NCBI RefSeq assembly: GCF_009795715.1
Contig: NZ_WTCR01000003.1
Coordinates: 62,001-126,000 of the forward strand
DNA from: Labilibaculum euxinicum
GTDB lineage: Bacteria; Bacteroidota; Bacteroidia; Bacteroidales; Marinifilaceae
DNA length: 64,000 nt
Direction: 5' to 3'
In this document: positions 44,451-53,837 of the stretch, piece after piece
Layout: each line of letters starts with the position of its first letter
Numbering within the stretch: position 1 is the first letter of the stretch
The notes under the pieces: model-generated
Database searches by the model: none
Told to the model about the DNA's origin: nothing
Seen by the model: the letters and a program-made list of their open reading frames with translations, nothing else
Position numbers and translations under genes: made by a program

Positions 44451-45632
44451 TTATTCGTTTGGAAAAATTAATAACACTGCAGCTCCGATCTCTTCATTAT
44501 TTGTTGCTATAATTTCTCCGTTATGGGCATCCATAATAAGTTTCACTGTAGCCAAATCAAGACCATTTTGATCATCATGATACTGGGAGTTAGTAGCAAA
44601 TAATTTAAATCTATTTTTTAGTGTCTGTGGGTTAAAGCCTTCACCTTGATCAATAAAAGAACAGGTTGTTTTTTTTATATCAGAATCTATGTTCACACGA
44701 ACAAGCCCACCATTGGGTGAATATTTGATTGCATTGTCAAGAATGCTTTCAAAGCAAAATTCAACTAGTTCTTGAGCACCATTTATGTGCGTATTATCAA
44801 TCTTGCCATCAAAAACTACATTCGCCTTTTTTGCTTTAATTTGTTCCGAAAGATTAAGCTTGGTTGATTCAATTAAATCGCTTAATCTAATTTCACTTTT
44901 TTGAAGGGTCTGTTTTTTAGTGCGTAACTCGGTAATTTTCAAACTTACTTTAGCAAAGCGATGAAGCCGATTGGCAGAAATCTCAAGATAATGTAACATT
45001 TCTGTAACATTAGAATCGACCAATTCATTTTTCAATATGCCAATGAAACCAATTATGCCATTTAAAGGTGTGTTAATTTGATGGCTAATTATGGACAGAA
45101 AATCTGATTTTGCTTTATCCAACACCTCTAATTCCTGATTGACCTCTTCAAGTTCACTATTTGCTTTCTGGAGCTCTTTGGTGCGCTCTGTTACTTTTTC
45201 TTCAAGCCATTGGTTTACTTTTTTAAGTTGGTCTTTACTCCTTTTCAGATCGATATGAGTTTTCACTCTCACCAATACTTCTTTTGAATTAAAAGGTTTG
45301 ATGATATAATCCTGTCCTCCAGCTTCAAAGCCATTAACCACATTTTCAGATTCGTTAAGTGCAGTCAGGAATACGACTGGAATTTCCTTCATGTTTTCGT
45401 TTTCACGCATGGCTTTACAGGTCTCGAAACCATTCATTACGGGCATATTTACATCTAAAAGGACCAGATTAAAATCTTGTATCTTATTTAAAAGATTTAA
45501 GGCTTGCTGACCGTCATAAGCAAATCCAACAGAATATCCCTCATCGCGCAGGATGCTGCCAATTACCTGAATATTTTTAGGATTATCGTCAACTGCGAGT
45601 ATCTTAATTTTATTATTGCTAATTGTTTCCAT
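44451..45632 (-). CDS. Receiver-histidine kinase hybrid (REC-HisKA-HATPase)
   Basis: Cytoplasmic signalling protein of 393 residues with no membrane helix. A receiver domain leads (residues about 10-125, Asp60 in LLDVNMPVMNG), then a long coiled coil (about 130-180, rich in KELQKANSELEEVNQELE-type heptads), HisKA with His184 in IISHQINTPLNG, and an HATPase domain with N box DNAIKYSPNGG and G1 DQGEGF. The G2 loop reads QNGLDLATVK where GxGLGL is usual, so ATP binding may be altered. It is 11 bases downstream of the large PAS kinase and almost surely cotranscribed; the receiver could take phosphate from that kinase. Confidence 0.9.
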   Translation of the reverse strand: METISNNKIKILAVDDNPKNIQVIGSILRDEGYSVGFAYDGQQALNLLNKIQDFNLVLLDVNMPVMNGFETCKAMRENENMKEIPVVFLTALNESENVVNGFEAGGQDYIIKPFNSKEVLVRVKTHIDLKRSKDQLKKVNQWLEEKVTERTKELQKANSELEEVNQELEVLDKAKSDFLSIISHQINTPLNGIIGFIGILKNELVDSNVTEMLHYLEISANRLHRFAKVSLKITELRTKKQTLQKSEIRLSDLIESTKLNLSEQIKAKKANVVFDGKIDNTHINGAQELVEFCFESILDNAIKYSPNGGLVRVNIDSDIKKTTCSFIDQGEGFNPQTLKNRFKLFATNSQYHDDQNGLDLATVKLIMDAHNGEIIATNNEEIGAAVLLIFPNE

Positions 45633-45643
45633 ATGCTTTTAGG

Positions 45644-48600
45644 TTATATTTTGTTCATTTTAAGTTGTTCTATTACTTTCGGGAATTTTACCAGAGTCTT
45701 CAACAATCTGTCGATCTCGAAATTATCTGCCAAACTGCAAACTTCGCTTGCATAATCTTTAAGATATTCAATCTTATTTTCTTCAGCTAGTTTAATTAAT
45801 TCTTTACCGAATTCTTCAATTTGGTCAATCATTTGCGATTGGATAGCATTCTGACAAATAGGAACAAACTTATTTTCAAGAACTGCTATGAGTTCAGGTA
45901 GCTGATTTAATTGTTCCTGAGTCAGTGCAAAGTCAATTTGTTTGGAATCAGCTGCAGCTACTTCGTCTTTAACCTGATATGTGAGATACTTCTTCATTTT
46001 ATCAAACAAGTCAGAAGCATCCAACGGTTTCATTAAAAACTCATTAAATATCTTTACATTTCTATTTCCAGTTATTATACTTTTTGCAGAAGCTGAGATT
46101 GCAATAACCGGAATGGATTTGGTACTTTTTGTTTGCTTCAGTATTTCTGTGGCCTTATAACCATTCATTACCGGCATACGTAAATCCATCAGAATTAAAT
46201 CGGGCAGATTTTTTGTTGCTGACTGCACAGCTTCTTCGCCATTTTCGGCTTCAAAGACATCAAGCTGTGAATGTTCTAACATATCCTTAATCAGTTCACG
46301 ATTTAATTCATTGTCATCAACAAGCAGAATTTTTGCTTTATTGAATTTTATTATTGTTAAATCAATCAAGCTCTCCTCGGGTTCGATCTCAGTCTCAGAA
46401 ACAGGTATGTTTGGAATAATAACCCTTATATTACTCCCTTTGCCTGCTTCACTTTCAAGATGAATAGTACCACCCATTTTTTCAATCAATTTTTTAGTGA
46501 TGGGTAAGCCTAAACCAGTTCCACCATATTTTGCACTTTGTCCTTTTTGTTGGGTGAAAGGCTCAAAAATCAATTTCTGTTGATCAATCGGGATGCCTAT
46601 TCCAGTATCTTCAACATGTAAAATCAGGTCATAACTATCTTTCAATTTTATATTTCGATGCGCATCAACTGTTAAGATAACATGTCCATTATCAGTAAAT
46701 TTAATAGCATTCCCTATAAGATTGAACAAAATTTGGCGCAATCGCACTTCATCAAGAAGAAGTAATTTGGGAATTGTACTTTCATATTCGATAAAGAAAT
46801 CAATCTTTTTTTCATTCACCGTGAGGGCAAATAAATTTTTAATTTCCTTGGTTAGACTATAAAGATTGACTGGTACAGGTATGATGTCAATTTTACCCGC
46901 TTCAATTTTCGAAAGATCAAGAATGTCATTGATAATTTTCAATAGATTTTTCCCACTGCTGCGGATCGACTCTACCTGTGAACGTTGTTTTTCCTCTTTC
47001 ACGGTTTTAGATAAAAGTTCCGAAAATCCAATCACGGAATTCATAGGTGTACGAATCTCGTGACTCATATTTGCCAGAAATTCACTCTTAGCCTGGTTGG
47101 CAGAGTTAGCAGCATCTCTTGCTTTGATTAGATCTTCTTCTGAAAGTTTTTTATCGGTAATATCAAATCGAACAGATACATACTGATATGGCTTCCCCTG
47201 CTTGTCAAGAAATGGTACTATTGTTGAATCTACCCAATAAAAACTTCCGTTTTTTGCTTTATTTCTAACTTCCCCTCGCCAGACTTTACCCTTTGAAATT
47301 GTATGCCACAAGTCAATAAAAAAGTCACTTGAATGACAACCCGAATTTATAATTCGATGGGTATTCCCAATGAGTTCTTCCCGACTGTATTTTGATTTTT
47401 TACAGAAAATATCATTTACATAATTTATAACGCCCTTATTGTCAGTAATAGAAACAAGGCTTGATTCATCAAGGGCAAATTTGTAATCTGTGATATCTTT
47501 AAGACTTTGTTGCAGTTTCTGCTGTGAAATAGTTAGTTCACGGGTTCTTTCAAAGACCATTTCTTCAAGATGCTCACGATGTTTGATGATTTCTTCCTCA
47601 GCATTTTTCATTTCTGTGATATCATGAAATCCTGTTATCAATACCTGTTCATTCTCGAGGGTCATTAATTTAAGTGATACTGAACCCCAGAATAATTCCT
47701 GATCTGCTTTCTTTAAAACAAGTTCATAATTATCCACAACTCCATCCTTCATTAGTATCTTGAATAATTTTTTTTGATCCTGGGAATTCGAATAAAAATC
47801 GGGTGATTTCTGTCCAATCGCATCCGATAAAGAAATTTTAAAGAGTTTACCAAGGCTTTCATTTGCCATTATTATAATCTCTTCAGAAACTTTAGTTATA
47901 ACCATTGGAATAGGTGACGACTCGATTATTGAACGAAGTTGTTTTTCACTTTCTTTCAATTCCTTCTCGACCAGTTTACGTTCAGTAATATCTTTAAATA
48001 CAACAACTGCCCCTATCAAATTTCCTGTGTCGTTCTTTATTGGTGTACATGTGTATTCAACAGGGAAACTAGTATCATCCGCCCGCCAAAACACTTCATT
48101 ATCCACATGGCTGGCTACTCCTGTACGAAAAACATTATAGATCAGACAGTCTTCACGAGGGTATTGAGAGCCGTCCTGACGGGTATGATGGTGGTCAGCA
48201 TGGCCTTCTTTACCAATAAGTTCTTCAATAGGTTTTCCTATCATGGCAGCAGCGGCCGGGTTTACAAAGGTCATTCTACCTTCCAAATCCAATCCATAAA
48301 TTCCTTCTCCAATAGAATTCAGAATTAATTGATTGTGCACATTTAATCTATTGATTTCTTCTTCAGCTATCTTGCGAGATGTGATGTCGGTATGCGAACC
48401 AGCCATACGATAAGGTTTGCCGGTTTCGTTACGCAAGGCTTTCCCCCGGGCAAGAATCCACCTGTAGCTGTCATCCTTATGTTTCATCCTAAACTCTATT
48501 TCGTATTCAGGAATCTCATTATCAAAGTATGCTTGAACGACAGCTAAAGCTGGTTTATGATCTTCAGGATGAAGTAAAGCTTCCCAAGTGCTGAAGCTGT

Positions 48601-50560
48601 TTTCCAATTCCTTATCATTATAACCAAGCATACTTTTCCACCGGGGTGAGAAATACACCTCATTGGAAATAATATCCCAATCCCATATGCCATCATTGGA
48701 GCCTTCAACTGCTATAGTATATTGTTCCTGGCTTAAAAGCAGTTGTTTTTCAGTCTTCTTTCGTTCCGAAATATCTTCAACAGTACCTTCAAAAAATACT
48801 TTCCCATTTATACCTTTTACGATTCGTGCATTTTCCCGAATTGGAATAACTCGCCCATCTTTAGTTGTCCAACTTTCCTCCAAACCTTTTACATAACCGT
48901 CTTTTTCAATCATTTCGACAAACTGCTTACGGCTAATCGTAGATTCTTTACTGTACCCTTCTGTTGCCAGATTTCTATTTTGTAATTCAGCCAATGATTC
49001 AAATTCCAACATCTGCAAGAGGGCTTTATTGGCATTTATGATATCCCCCTCAGGAGTTGACTGGTAAATCCCAAGTGGTGAATTTTCGAATATACTTCGG
49101 TATTGTTCACGACTTAAATTTAATTGCTCCTCAGCAAGTTTACGTTCTGTGATATCATTTATTGTGCCTATTAACCGGATAGGCTTGTTATTGCTGTTAA
49201 ATTCCAATTTACCCAAACCATGCACCCAACGTTCTTCCTTATTGCAGTTTCTGATTATTTTATATTCCTTATTAAAAGGTAACCTCTGAGCTATTGTCTC
49301 ATTTTGAAAATAATTCAGCACCAATTCTCTGTAATCAGGATGAAGAATAGCACTCCATCCCTCAGTTGTGAGTGTGTAATTTTCATCGATCCCAAATATA
49401 GTATTGAGTATTTCGGAACTCTTCCACGTACCCGTTTTTATATCCAGCGAATAGGTTCCCAGATGTGCAATTTCTTGTGATTCTTTCAGTAAACGCTCAC
49501 TTTCTTTTAGTTCAGAGGTTAATCTTTCTGCGATTTGTTGTGCCTTAAGCTTTGTGCTAAGCATTGATTTGGAGAGCAGCAATAGTAAAATACTAATAAT
49601 TAAACCTCCAAAAAATACCATCCATGAGGCTATATAATCAACAATAAAATTTTCTTTTTGTTGTGTATATTCCAATGTCCATTGGTGACCATTAAAATTT
49701 ATCGGAACTTTTAAGTTGAAACGTATCCTCTCTGATTTCTTTTGCTCTTCTGTACTGTGAGACTCAAACAACAAGGATTGAGAAGTACAATTAACACCAT
49801 CAAAAATATGCAGGTAAAATGTTTTTTTGTTATCGATATGCTTCCATTTATTCAGAATACCTGACATTAGGTCATTCATCCGATACGGGCTATATACCCA
49901 ACCTTTAATTGCAGCTCTGCGTGCTTCAACAGTATTTAGTTTAACTCCTTTTTGGTATACAGGCACATACATTAAATTACCTGCTTGTACGTCTTTTTTT
50001 GTTTCCTGAACCAAAAGGACTTTTCCCGAAAGGGCAGCTATATCTAAATCACGGGCACGTTCCATTGCTTCCCTTCTCACGGGCTCGGTTGTCATATCAT
50101 AACCAAAGGCACGTAAGTTACGTTCTGAAAAAGGTTCAAGAAAAATAATTGCAGTAGATGTATCACCCGAGCTTTCCGGCCAGACCTTATAGTCAGGAAA
50201 TCCCTCATTTCTGATTTGTAAAATATGATTTTCCAACTGATCCTTAGGTACAAGCAAGGAAAATCCTGTGCCTAATATTCCTGGCAAATTCAGGTCTACT
50301 TTTGACTGTTTTATGAAATTACCCCATGTCTCACGCTTTACGGTATCTGATACGCTAAAAAATGCAGCCCCGCTGCGAAGCAGTTGTGCATGAGCATGCA
50401 ATCGTAAATCTATTTTACTGCTGATTTCCCTACATTCGAACCTAAATTCAGCTTCATCCTTTTTATCATTTAGAAACTTTACAAAAATTGAAGCAAATAG
50501 TGTGAAAATTAATGTTAATATAAATAACAAGTTTGCTTTCCAATCATTAACATTCTTCAT
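45644..50560 (-). CDS. CHASE/multi-PAS hybrid histidine kinase
   Basis: Very large membrane sensor of 1638 residues. N-terminal membrane helix (about 10-27), a periplasmic CHASE domain (about 75-250: LPGILGTGFSLLVP, RAFGYDMTTEPVRREAM), a second helix (about 318-338), then about six to seven PAS/PAC units (repeated ITERK, ISERK, ITSRK ends; WDWDIISNEVYFSPRWKSML near 660). HisKA holds His1167 in NMSHEIRTPMNS, HATPase has GTGLGLPITKK, and a receiver has Asp1459 in ILMDLRMPVMNGY. The C-terminal 110 residues are helical and lie where a histidine phosphotransfer domain is expected, but I find no HxxKG motif. CHASE domains bind small extracellular ligands such as cytokinin-like molecules or peptides. 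Confidence 0.9.
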   Translation of the reverse strand: MKNVNDWKANLLFILTLIFTLFASIFVKFLNDKKDEAEFRFECREISSKIDLRLHAHAQLLRSGAAFFSVSDTVKRETWGNFIKQSKVDLNLPGILGTGFSLLVPKDQLENHILQIRNEGFPDYKVWPESSGDTSTAIIFLEPFSERNLRAFGYDMTTEPVRREAMERARDLDIAALSGKVLLVQETKKDVQAGNLMYVPVYQKGVKLNTVEARRAAIKGWVYSPYRMNDLMSGILNKWKHIDNKKTFYLHIFDGVNCTSQSLLFESHSTEEQKKSERIRFNLKVPINFNGHQWTLEYTQQKENFIVDYIASWMVFFGGLIISILLLLLSKSMLSTKLKAQQIAERLTSELKESERLLKESQEIAHLGTYSLDIKTGTWKSSEILNTIFGIDENYTLTTEGWSAILHPDYRELVLNYFQNETIAQRLPFNKEYKIIRNCNKEERWVHGLGKLEFNSNNKPIRLIGTINDITERKLAEEQLNLSREQYRSIFENSPLGIYQSTPEGDIINANKALLQMLEFESLAELQNRNLATEGYSKESTISRKQFVEMIEKDGYVKGLEESWTTKDGRVIPIRENARIVKGINGKVFFEGTVEDISERKKTEKQLLLSQEQYTIAVEGSNDGIWDWDIISNEVYFSPRWKSMLGYNDKELENSFSTWEALLHPEDHKPALAVVQAYFDNEIPEYEIEFRMKHKDDSYRWILARGKALRNETGKPYRMAGSHTDITSRKIAEEEINRLNVHNQLILNSIGEGIYGLDLEGRMTFVNPAAAAMIGKPIEELIGKEGHADHHHTRQDGSQYPREDCLIYNVFRTGVASHVDNEVFWRADDTSFPVEYTCTPIKNDTGNLIGAVVVFKDITERKLVEKELKESEKQLRSIIESSPIPMVITKVSEEIIIMANESLGKLFKISLSDAIGQKSPDFYSNSQDQKKLFKILMKDGVVDNYELVLKKADQELFWGSVSLKLMTLENEQVLITGFHDITEMKNAEEEIIKHREHLEEMVFERTRELTISQQKLQQSLKDITDYKFALDESSLVSITDNKGVINYVNDIFCKKSKYSREELIGNTHRIINSGCHSSDFFIDLWHTISKGKVWRGEVRNKAKNGSFYWVDSTIVPFLDKQGKPYQYVSVRFDITDKKLSEEDLIKARDAANSANQAKSEFLANMSHEIRTPMNSVIGFSELLSKTVKEEKQRSQVESIRSSGKNLLKIINDILDLSKIEAGKIDIIPVPVNLYSLTKEIKNLFALTVNEKKIDFFIEYESTIPKLLLLDEVRLRQILFNLIGNAIKFTDNGHVILTVDAHRNIKLKDSYDLILHVEDTGIGIPIDQQKLIFEPFTQQKGQSAKYGGTGLGLPITKKLIEKMGGTIHLESEAGKGSNIRVIIPNIPVSETEIEPEESLIDLTIIKFNKAKILLVDDNELNRELIKDMLEHSQLDVFEAENGEEAVQSATKNLPDLILMDLRMPVMNGYKATEILKQTKSTKSIPVIAISASAKSIITGNRNVKIFNEFLMKPLDASDLFDKMKKYLTYQVKDEVAAADSKQIDFALTQEQLNQLPELIAVLENKFVPICQNAIQSQMIDQIEEFGKELIKLAEENKIEYLKDYASEVCSLADNFEIDRLLKTLVKFPKVIEQLKMNKI

Positions 50561-50859
50561 TCTATTCGGTGTATTAATTTAGAATTACCTTCAATTCAAT
50601 AAGCATTATTTAATATATAAAGGTCCATATCAGGAAGAATCTCTTAAATAATTATAATTAAACAGACTCCTGATATACTTTATAATTTAAAGCTGTTTTT
50701 ATTGATCATTAATATACGTTGTTATTAACAAAAAAGTTATTGTTCCAGGCTTAGCTTTTTTTTGGAGCCTGTTTTTAGTTCAAGAAAATAGGTGTAACAA
50801 TTCGCAAAAAAAAATCATTCCACCAGAGAAAATAAGCCTTATTGATAATGACACCAGAC

Positions 50860-51209
50860 CGTAAGATCCTTATAACACGGCTAATAAACGGTTGGACAGA
50901 TAAATGAGTAGTTTTCATTGGTAAACAAGGTTTGTGTGATCTTAAAACGAGGGTACTATAAACCATACCAGACTTTAATCTACTTATTAAGACGGATATA
51001 GGAGACGACTAGGCGGATAAAAAAGCCAATCAATATTTTTAGTGGCTCAGGTCTTAATTGCCCGAAGTCTAAAATATCAGTTGGCTCAATTATAAATAAA
51101 ATCTTTAGAAGGTAAAGGCTCTTGTATCCTTAAAACAGGGAATTAACAGATGATCATACCCGATCGTAAGTTCTTTATAAGACGGCTAATAACGGCTAGA
51201 TGGATAAAT
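50860..51209. repeat. Degenerate direct repeats in intergenic DNA
   Basis: A block starting CGTAAGATCCTTATAA at 50860-50905 recurs as CGTAAGTTCTTTATAA at 51165-51209; both continue ACGGCTAATAA..CGG and end in GATAAAT. A poorer third copy is at about 50984-51022. Companion words (GATCTTAAAACGAGGG near 50939 and ATCCTTAAAACAGGG near 51126) also repeat. No coding sense was seen in the 50561-51369 gap. Confidence 0.5.
51026..51059. repeat. 34-bp direct repeat, left copy
   Basis: Sequence beginning CCAATCAATATTTTTAGTGG matches 53328-53361 in 33 of 34 positions and in the same orientation, bracketing the lipoprotein gene at 51370-52938. Confidence 0.8.
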
Positions 51210-51369
51210 AAGACAGTTATTTTAATTATTGTAAATAATTCTGTTTTGAAGGCTAAAAAAAAGAAGTCAGAAGTCGATTAATGGCTTGGCTATACAAAGA
51301 ATAGATAGTTACGCGCTCTGAATTTATCAACTCAGAGCACATAATTATATTTTTCGTTAAAAAAAGACT

Positions 51370-52938
51370 TTAAATGCTTGCATCAAATACAAGGTTTGGT
51401 GCAAACTCTTTAATTAAGATGATTTCATCACTATTTCCTTCAGGTTTGATTGCAATAGTAACACGAACTGCCCATTTTCCTTTTAGAGGTAGATTGATAT
51501 GTCCAGCGGTTCGACGTGGGCTACCTCCGCACTTAACACCTATCCATTGACTTTTATATGTATTCAATTCAGAACTATTAATTAAAGTGCCTCCAAATTC
51601 ATACAATCCTCCAGTATCATACAAAATCAGATCCTTACTTACAACTCGAACGGTAGCATTTTCAGTATTCGTTACTTCAGGGTTTATCAAAACATTAAAT
51701 GACTGTAAATCCAAAGATGCTTCGGTATGTCTCATAGGCTCCATTGCGTCATAATATGTATATCCATATCTAATAATCGGTGTTTTATCGATATTCCAAA
51801 CTCCAATTAACTTGTTATAATGTGGCATTAATCCACCTATTGTTGATGAACCTATTGCAACCCCAGGGTAAATCAAGGAAGCTTTACTTGGGCCAGCATA
51901 ACTAGAGGTAATTGTACCAGTTGTTTTCGTTTTAGCTTCAAAATCTAAATTTATTGAACCGGGAGTATAACTTTTAGGTGAAAATATTCCTGAGGTAACT
52001 AAACCTAAAATTGGATTTGAAGTTTTGATTGCACTTCCTATTTTAGAAAGTCCCGTATTAAGTAATCCTTTTAATGTTGAATTTGCCTGTTTTGCAACTT
52101 GGTCAGTAAGATATTTGGAAGCAACTTCTTTTGATGGAAGATTAATTTTAAAGTCATCTAGACTATTAAAGTTAATACTTGAAGCCATACTTGATAGAAT
52201 ACCTCCTGAAGCTCCACTTTGAGGCATGGTAAAAGTACCTTCAATTGTCCCGGCTATAGTTCCAGTCGATTCAGTGAAACTCTTTTCTGTTATTAGCATT
52301 CTTAATTGCAATTCAATATTATCTCTGTTTAGAGAGCTTAAATTTGGATCATAAGCTATTTCAAATTCGTTATAGTACCAATAATTATTTTGTATACCAT
52401 ATGGTGTAGAAGTCATAGTAGAACACCAACCTGGCTTGTATAGATATGGATTGGTTTTTTTAGTTTCAATGGGAAGAGCTTTAGCCCAGGAAAAATTTAG
52501 AGCAGAAGTAGAGCAACTGTTTGTAGCTAATCCTATACCAAAGGTATATGTGTTATTAGGGTATTGTTGATTTGTAGGATAGATATATACTCGGATTAAA
52601 CCAGTATAAACATTATACAACGCAAAAAAAGGATCTGATTCATTTAACATGAAACTATTATATAATAGTTTCCAGCCATCCGATTTTTTAAAATCGGGTT
52701 TAATATCTAATGGGATTTCTGCATTTGTTGAAGCCCAAGGTAACATCAATTGCGTACCACCATACCAGATATAAGTATCATTTTCCCAATCAAAATATTC
52801 TGAAATGGTGGGAGATGCCTTAGTATGGTTTGAAGAGGTTTCAGTATTAGAAATAACTTCATCTTCAATAAGGATTTCATCACTGCAAGAAGCAAAAAAT
52901 AAAATACTAAAAAAGCAATAATAAATGTAATTTTTCAT
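51370..52938 (-). CDS. Unknown 522-residue exported lipoprotein
   Basis: I do not recognise a family. The N-terminus (YCFFSILFFASCSDE) is a clear lipoprotein signal with Cys about 18. The first 230 residues look like beta-rich domain sequence with many aromatic residues (YFDWENDTYIWYGG). Residues about 245-320 form a Gly/Ala/Ser-rich, amphipathic helical stretch (SGGILSSMASSINF, LLNTGLSKIGSAI, LGLVTSGIFS), and the C-terminal 200 residues are beta-rich again. This beta-helix-beta layout with a mobile hydrophobic middle would fit a surface or secreted protein that contacts membranes, but that is speculation. It is isolated between long non-coding stretches and 34-bp direct repeats. The gap before it (52939-53327) is AT-rich without recognised genes. 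Confidence 0.7.
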   Translation of the reverse strand: MKNYIYYCFFSILFFASCSDEILIEDEVISNTETSSNHTKASPTISEYFDWENDTYIWYGGTQLMLPWASTNAEIPLDIKPDFKKSDGWKLLYNSFMLNESDPFFALYNVYTGLIRVYIYPTNQQYPNNTYTFGIGLATNSCSTSALNFSWAKALPIETKKTNPYLYKPGWCSTMTSTPYGIQNNYWYYNEFEIAYDPNLSSLNRDNIELQLRMLITEKSFTESTGTIAGTIEGTFTMPQSGASGGILSSMASSINFNSLDDFKINLPSKEVASKYLTDQVAKQANSTLKGLLNTGLSKIGSAIKTSNPILGLVTSGIFSPKSYTPGSINLDFEAKTKTTGTITSSYAGPSKASLIYPGVAIGSSTIGGLMPHYNKLIGVWNIDKTPIIRYGYTYYDAMEPMRHTEASLDLQSFNVLINPEVTNTENATVRVVSKDLILYDTGGLYEFGGTLINSSELNTYKSQWIGVKCGGSPRRTAGHINLPLKGKWAVRVTIAIKPEGNSDEIILIKEFAPNLVFDASI

Positions 52939-53327
52939 TTTTTAAAATTTTAAGTGATATTAATGAAATACTATTTTGGAAGTTCAATAATTGTTATTAA
53001 TATGATTAAACTTCGTTACATACCTTAGTACCATTTTTCATTAAAAGGTAACCATAAAAAAATAAGATAAGTGTACTTATGTTAGTTATGATGTTGGATG
53101 TGAGTCAGTTATTGTTATTATTTATATTTAGTCTATTTAGTATTAATGAAACTTAATTGTTGATTTAAGTTAATTTTAAATCTAGCCAATAATGTTAATA
53201 TGTTATTTTATTATAAGAAGAGATTTAATAGCGTATTCTTAACAAATACTAACAAAGGAGCTATAATTGAGGGCGTTTATTCCTGTCTAATCTTGATCAT
53301 TTATCGGTTTAAGAGGGTATAAAAAAA

Positions 53328-53361
53328 CCAATCAATATTTTTAGTGGCTCAGGTCTCAATT
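53328..53361. repeat. 34-bp direct repeat, right copy
   Basis: Second copy of the 51026-51059 repeat with one base changed (GGTCTCAATT for GGTCTTAATT). The preceding A-rich bases are also similar. Confidence 0.8.
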
Positions 53362-53383
53362 ACAAATATAAATTGTCAGGTAA

Positions 53384-53598
53384 TTACACATCTTCGCTTT
53401 TCTCAAATTGCATCAGGTAGGCTTGTAAGGTGTTGAATAGTTCCAATTGCTCTTCATTCGTTTTTGCAAACAAAACATACAGCATTTGTACCAGATAGCC
53501 TTTTGAGAAAATCTATTTACAGTGCCTTGACTTTGTACTTCCCTGTTATTTTTAAAATAGAAGTCACAATCGTACAATGTATGTTCGTTATCGTACAT
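53384..53598 (-). pseudogene. Frameshifted relic of a small unknown protein
   Basis: On the minus strand a start at 53598 gives MYDNEHTLYDCDFYFKNN and continues to NRFSQK. One frame over, at about 53508, the reading becomes natural protein-like: KGYLVQMLYVLFAKTNEEQ, then LELFNTLQAYLMQFEKSEDV and a stop at 53384-53386. One frameshift would restore a protein of about 70 residues. No family is recognised. The remaining bases to 53837 hold only the leader of the next gene. Confidence 0.4.
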
Positions 53599-53837
53599 TT
53601 TGTTTTAAAATTAAACTAGTCTTCTTGTGTTGATTGTGTGATTGATACGTTTTTCGGCATCATATGTGATAAGGCAAATCCGATATGTGTTAAAATAGAG
53701 TTTTATGCCATTTTGCCGGGGGCTTTAACTTAAGCCCAATGTAGTAGTTCAGAACAATTGTAAAAATCTATTTGTAACCATTCAATTTTTATTGTAGTCT
53801 AATTAACCACAGAACAAACCAAGTAAATAAACTAATT

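Noticed and set aside
47939-48328. 129-codon plus-strand frame
   Set aside because: Phe/Cys-rich antisense shadow of the PAS domains.
50745-50780. Similarity of CCAGGCTTAG words near 50.75 and 58.54 kb
   Set aside because: Only about ten bases are shared; not distinguishable from chance in AT-rich DNA.
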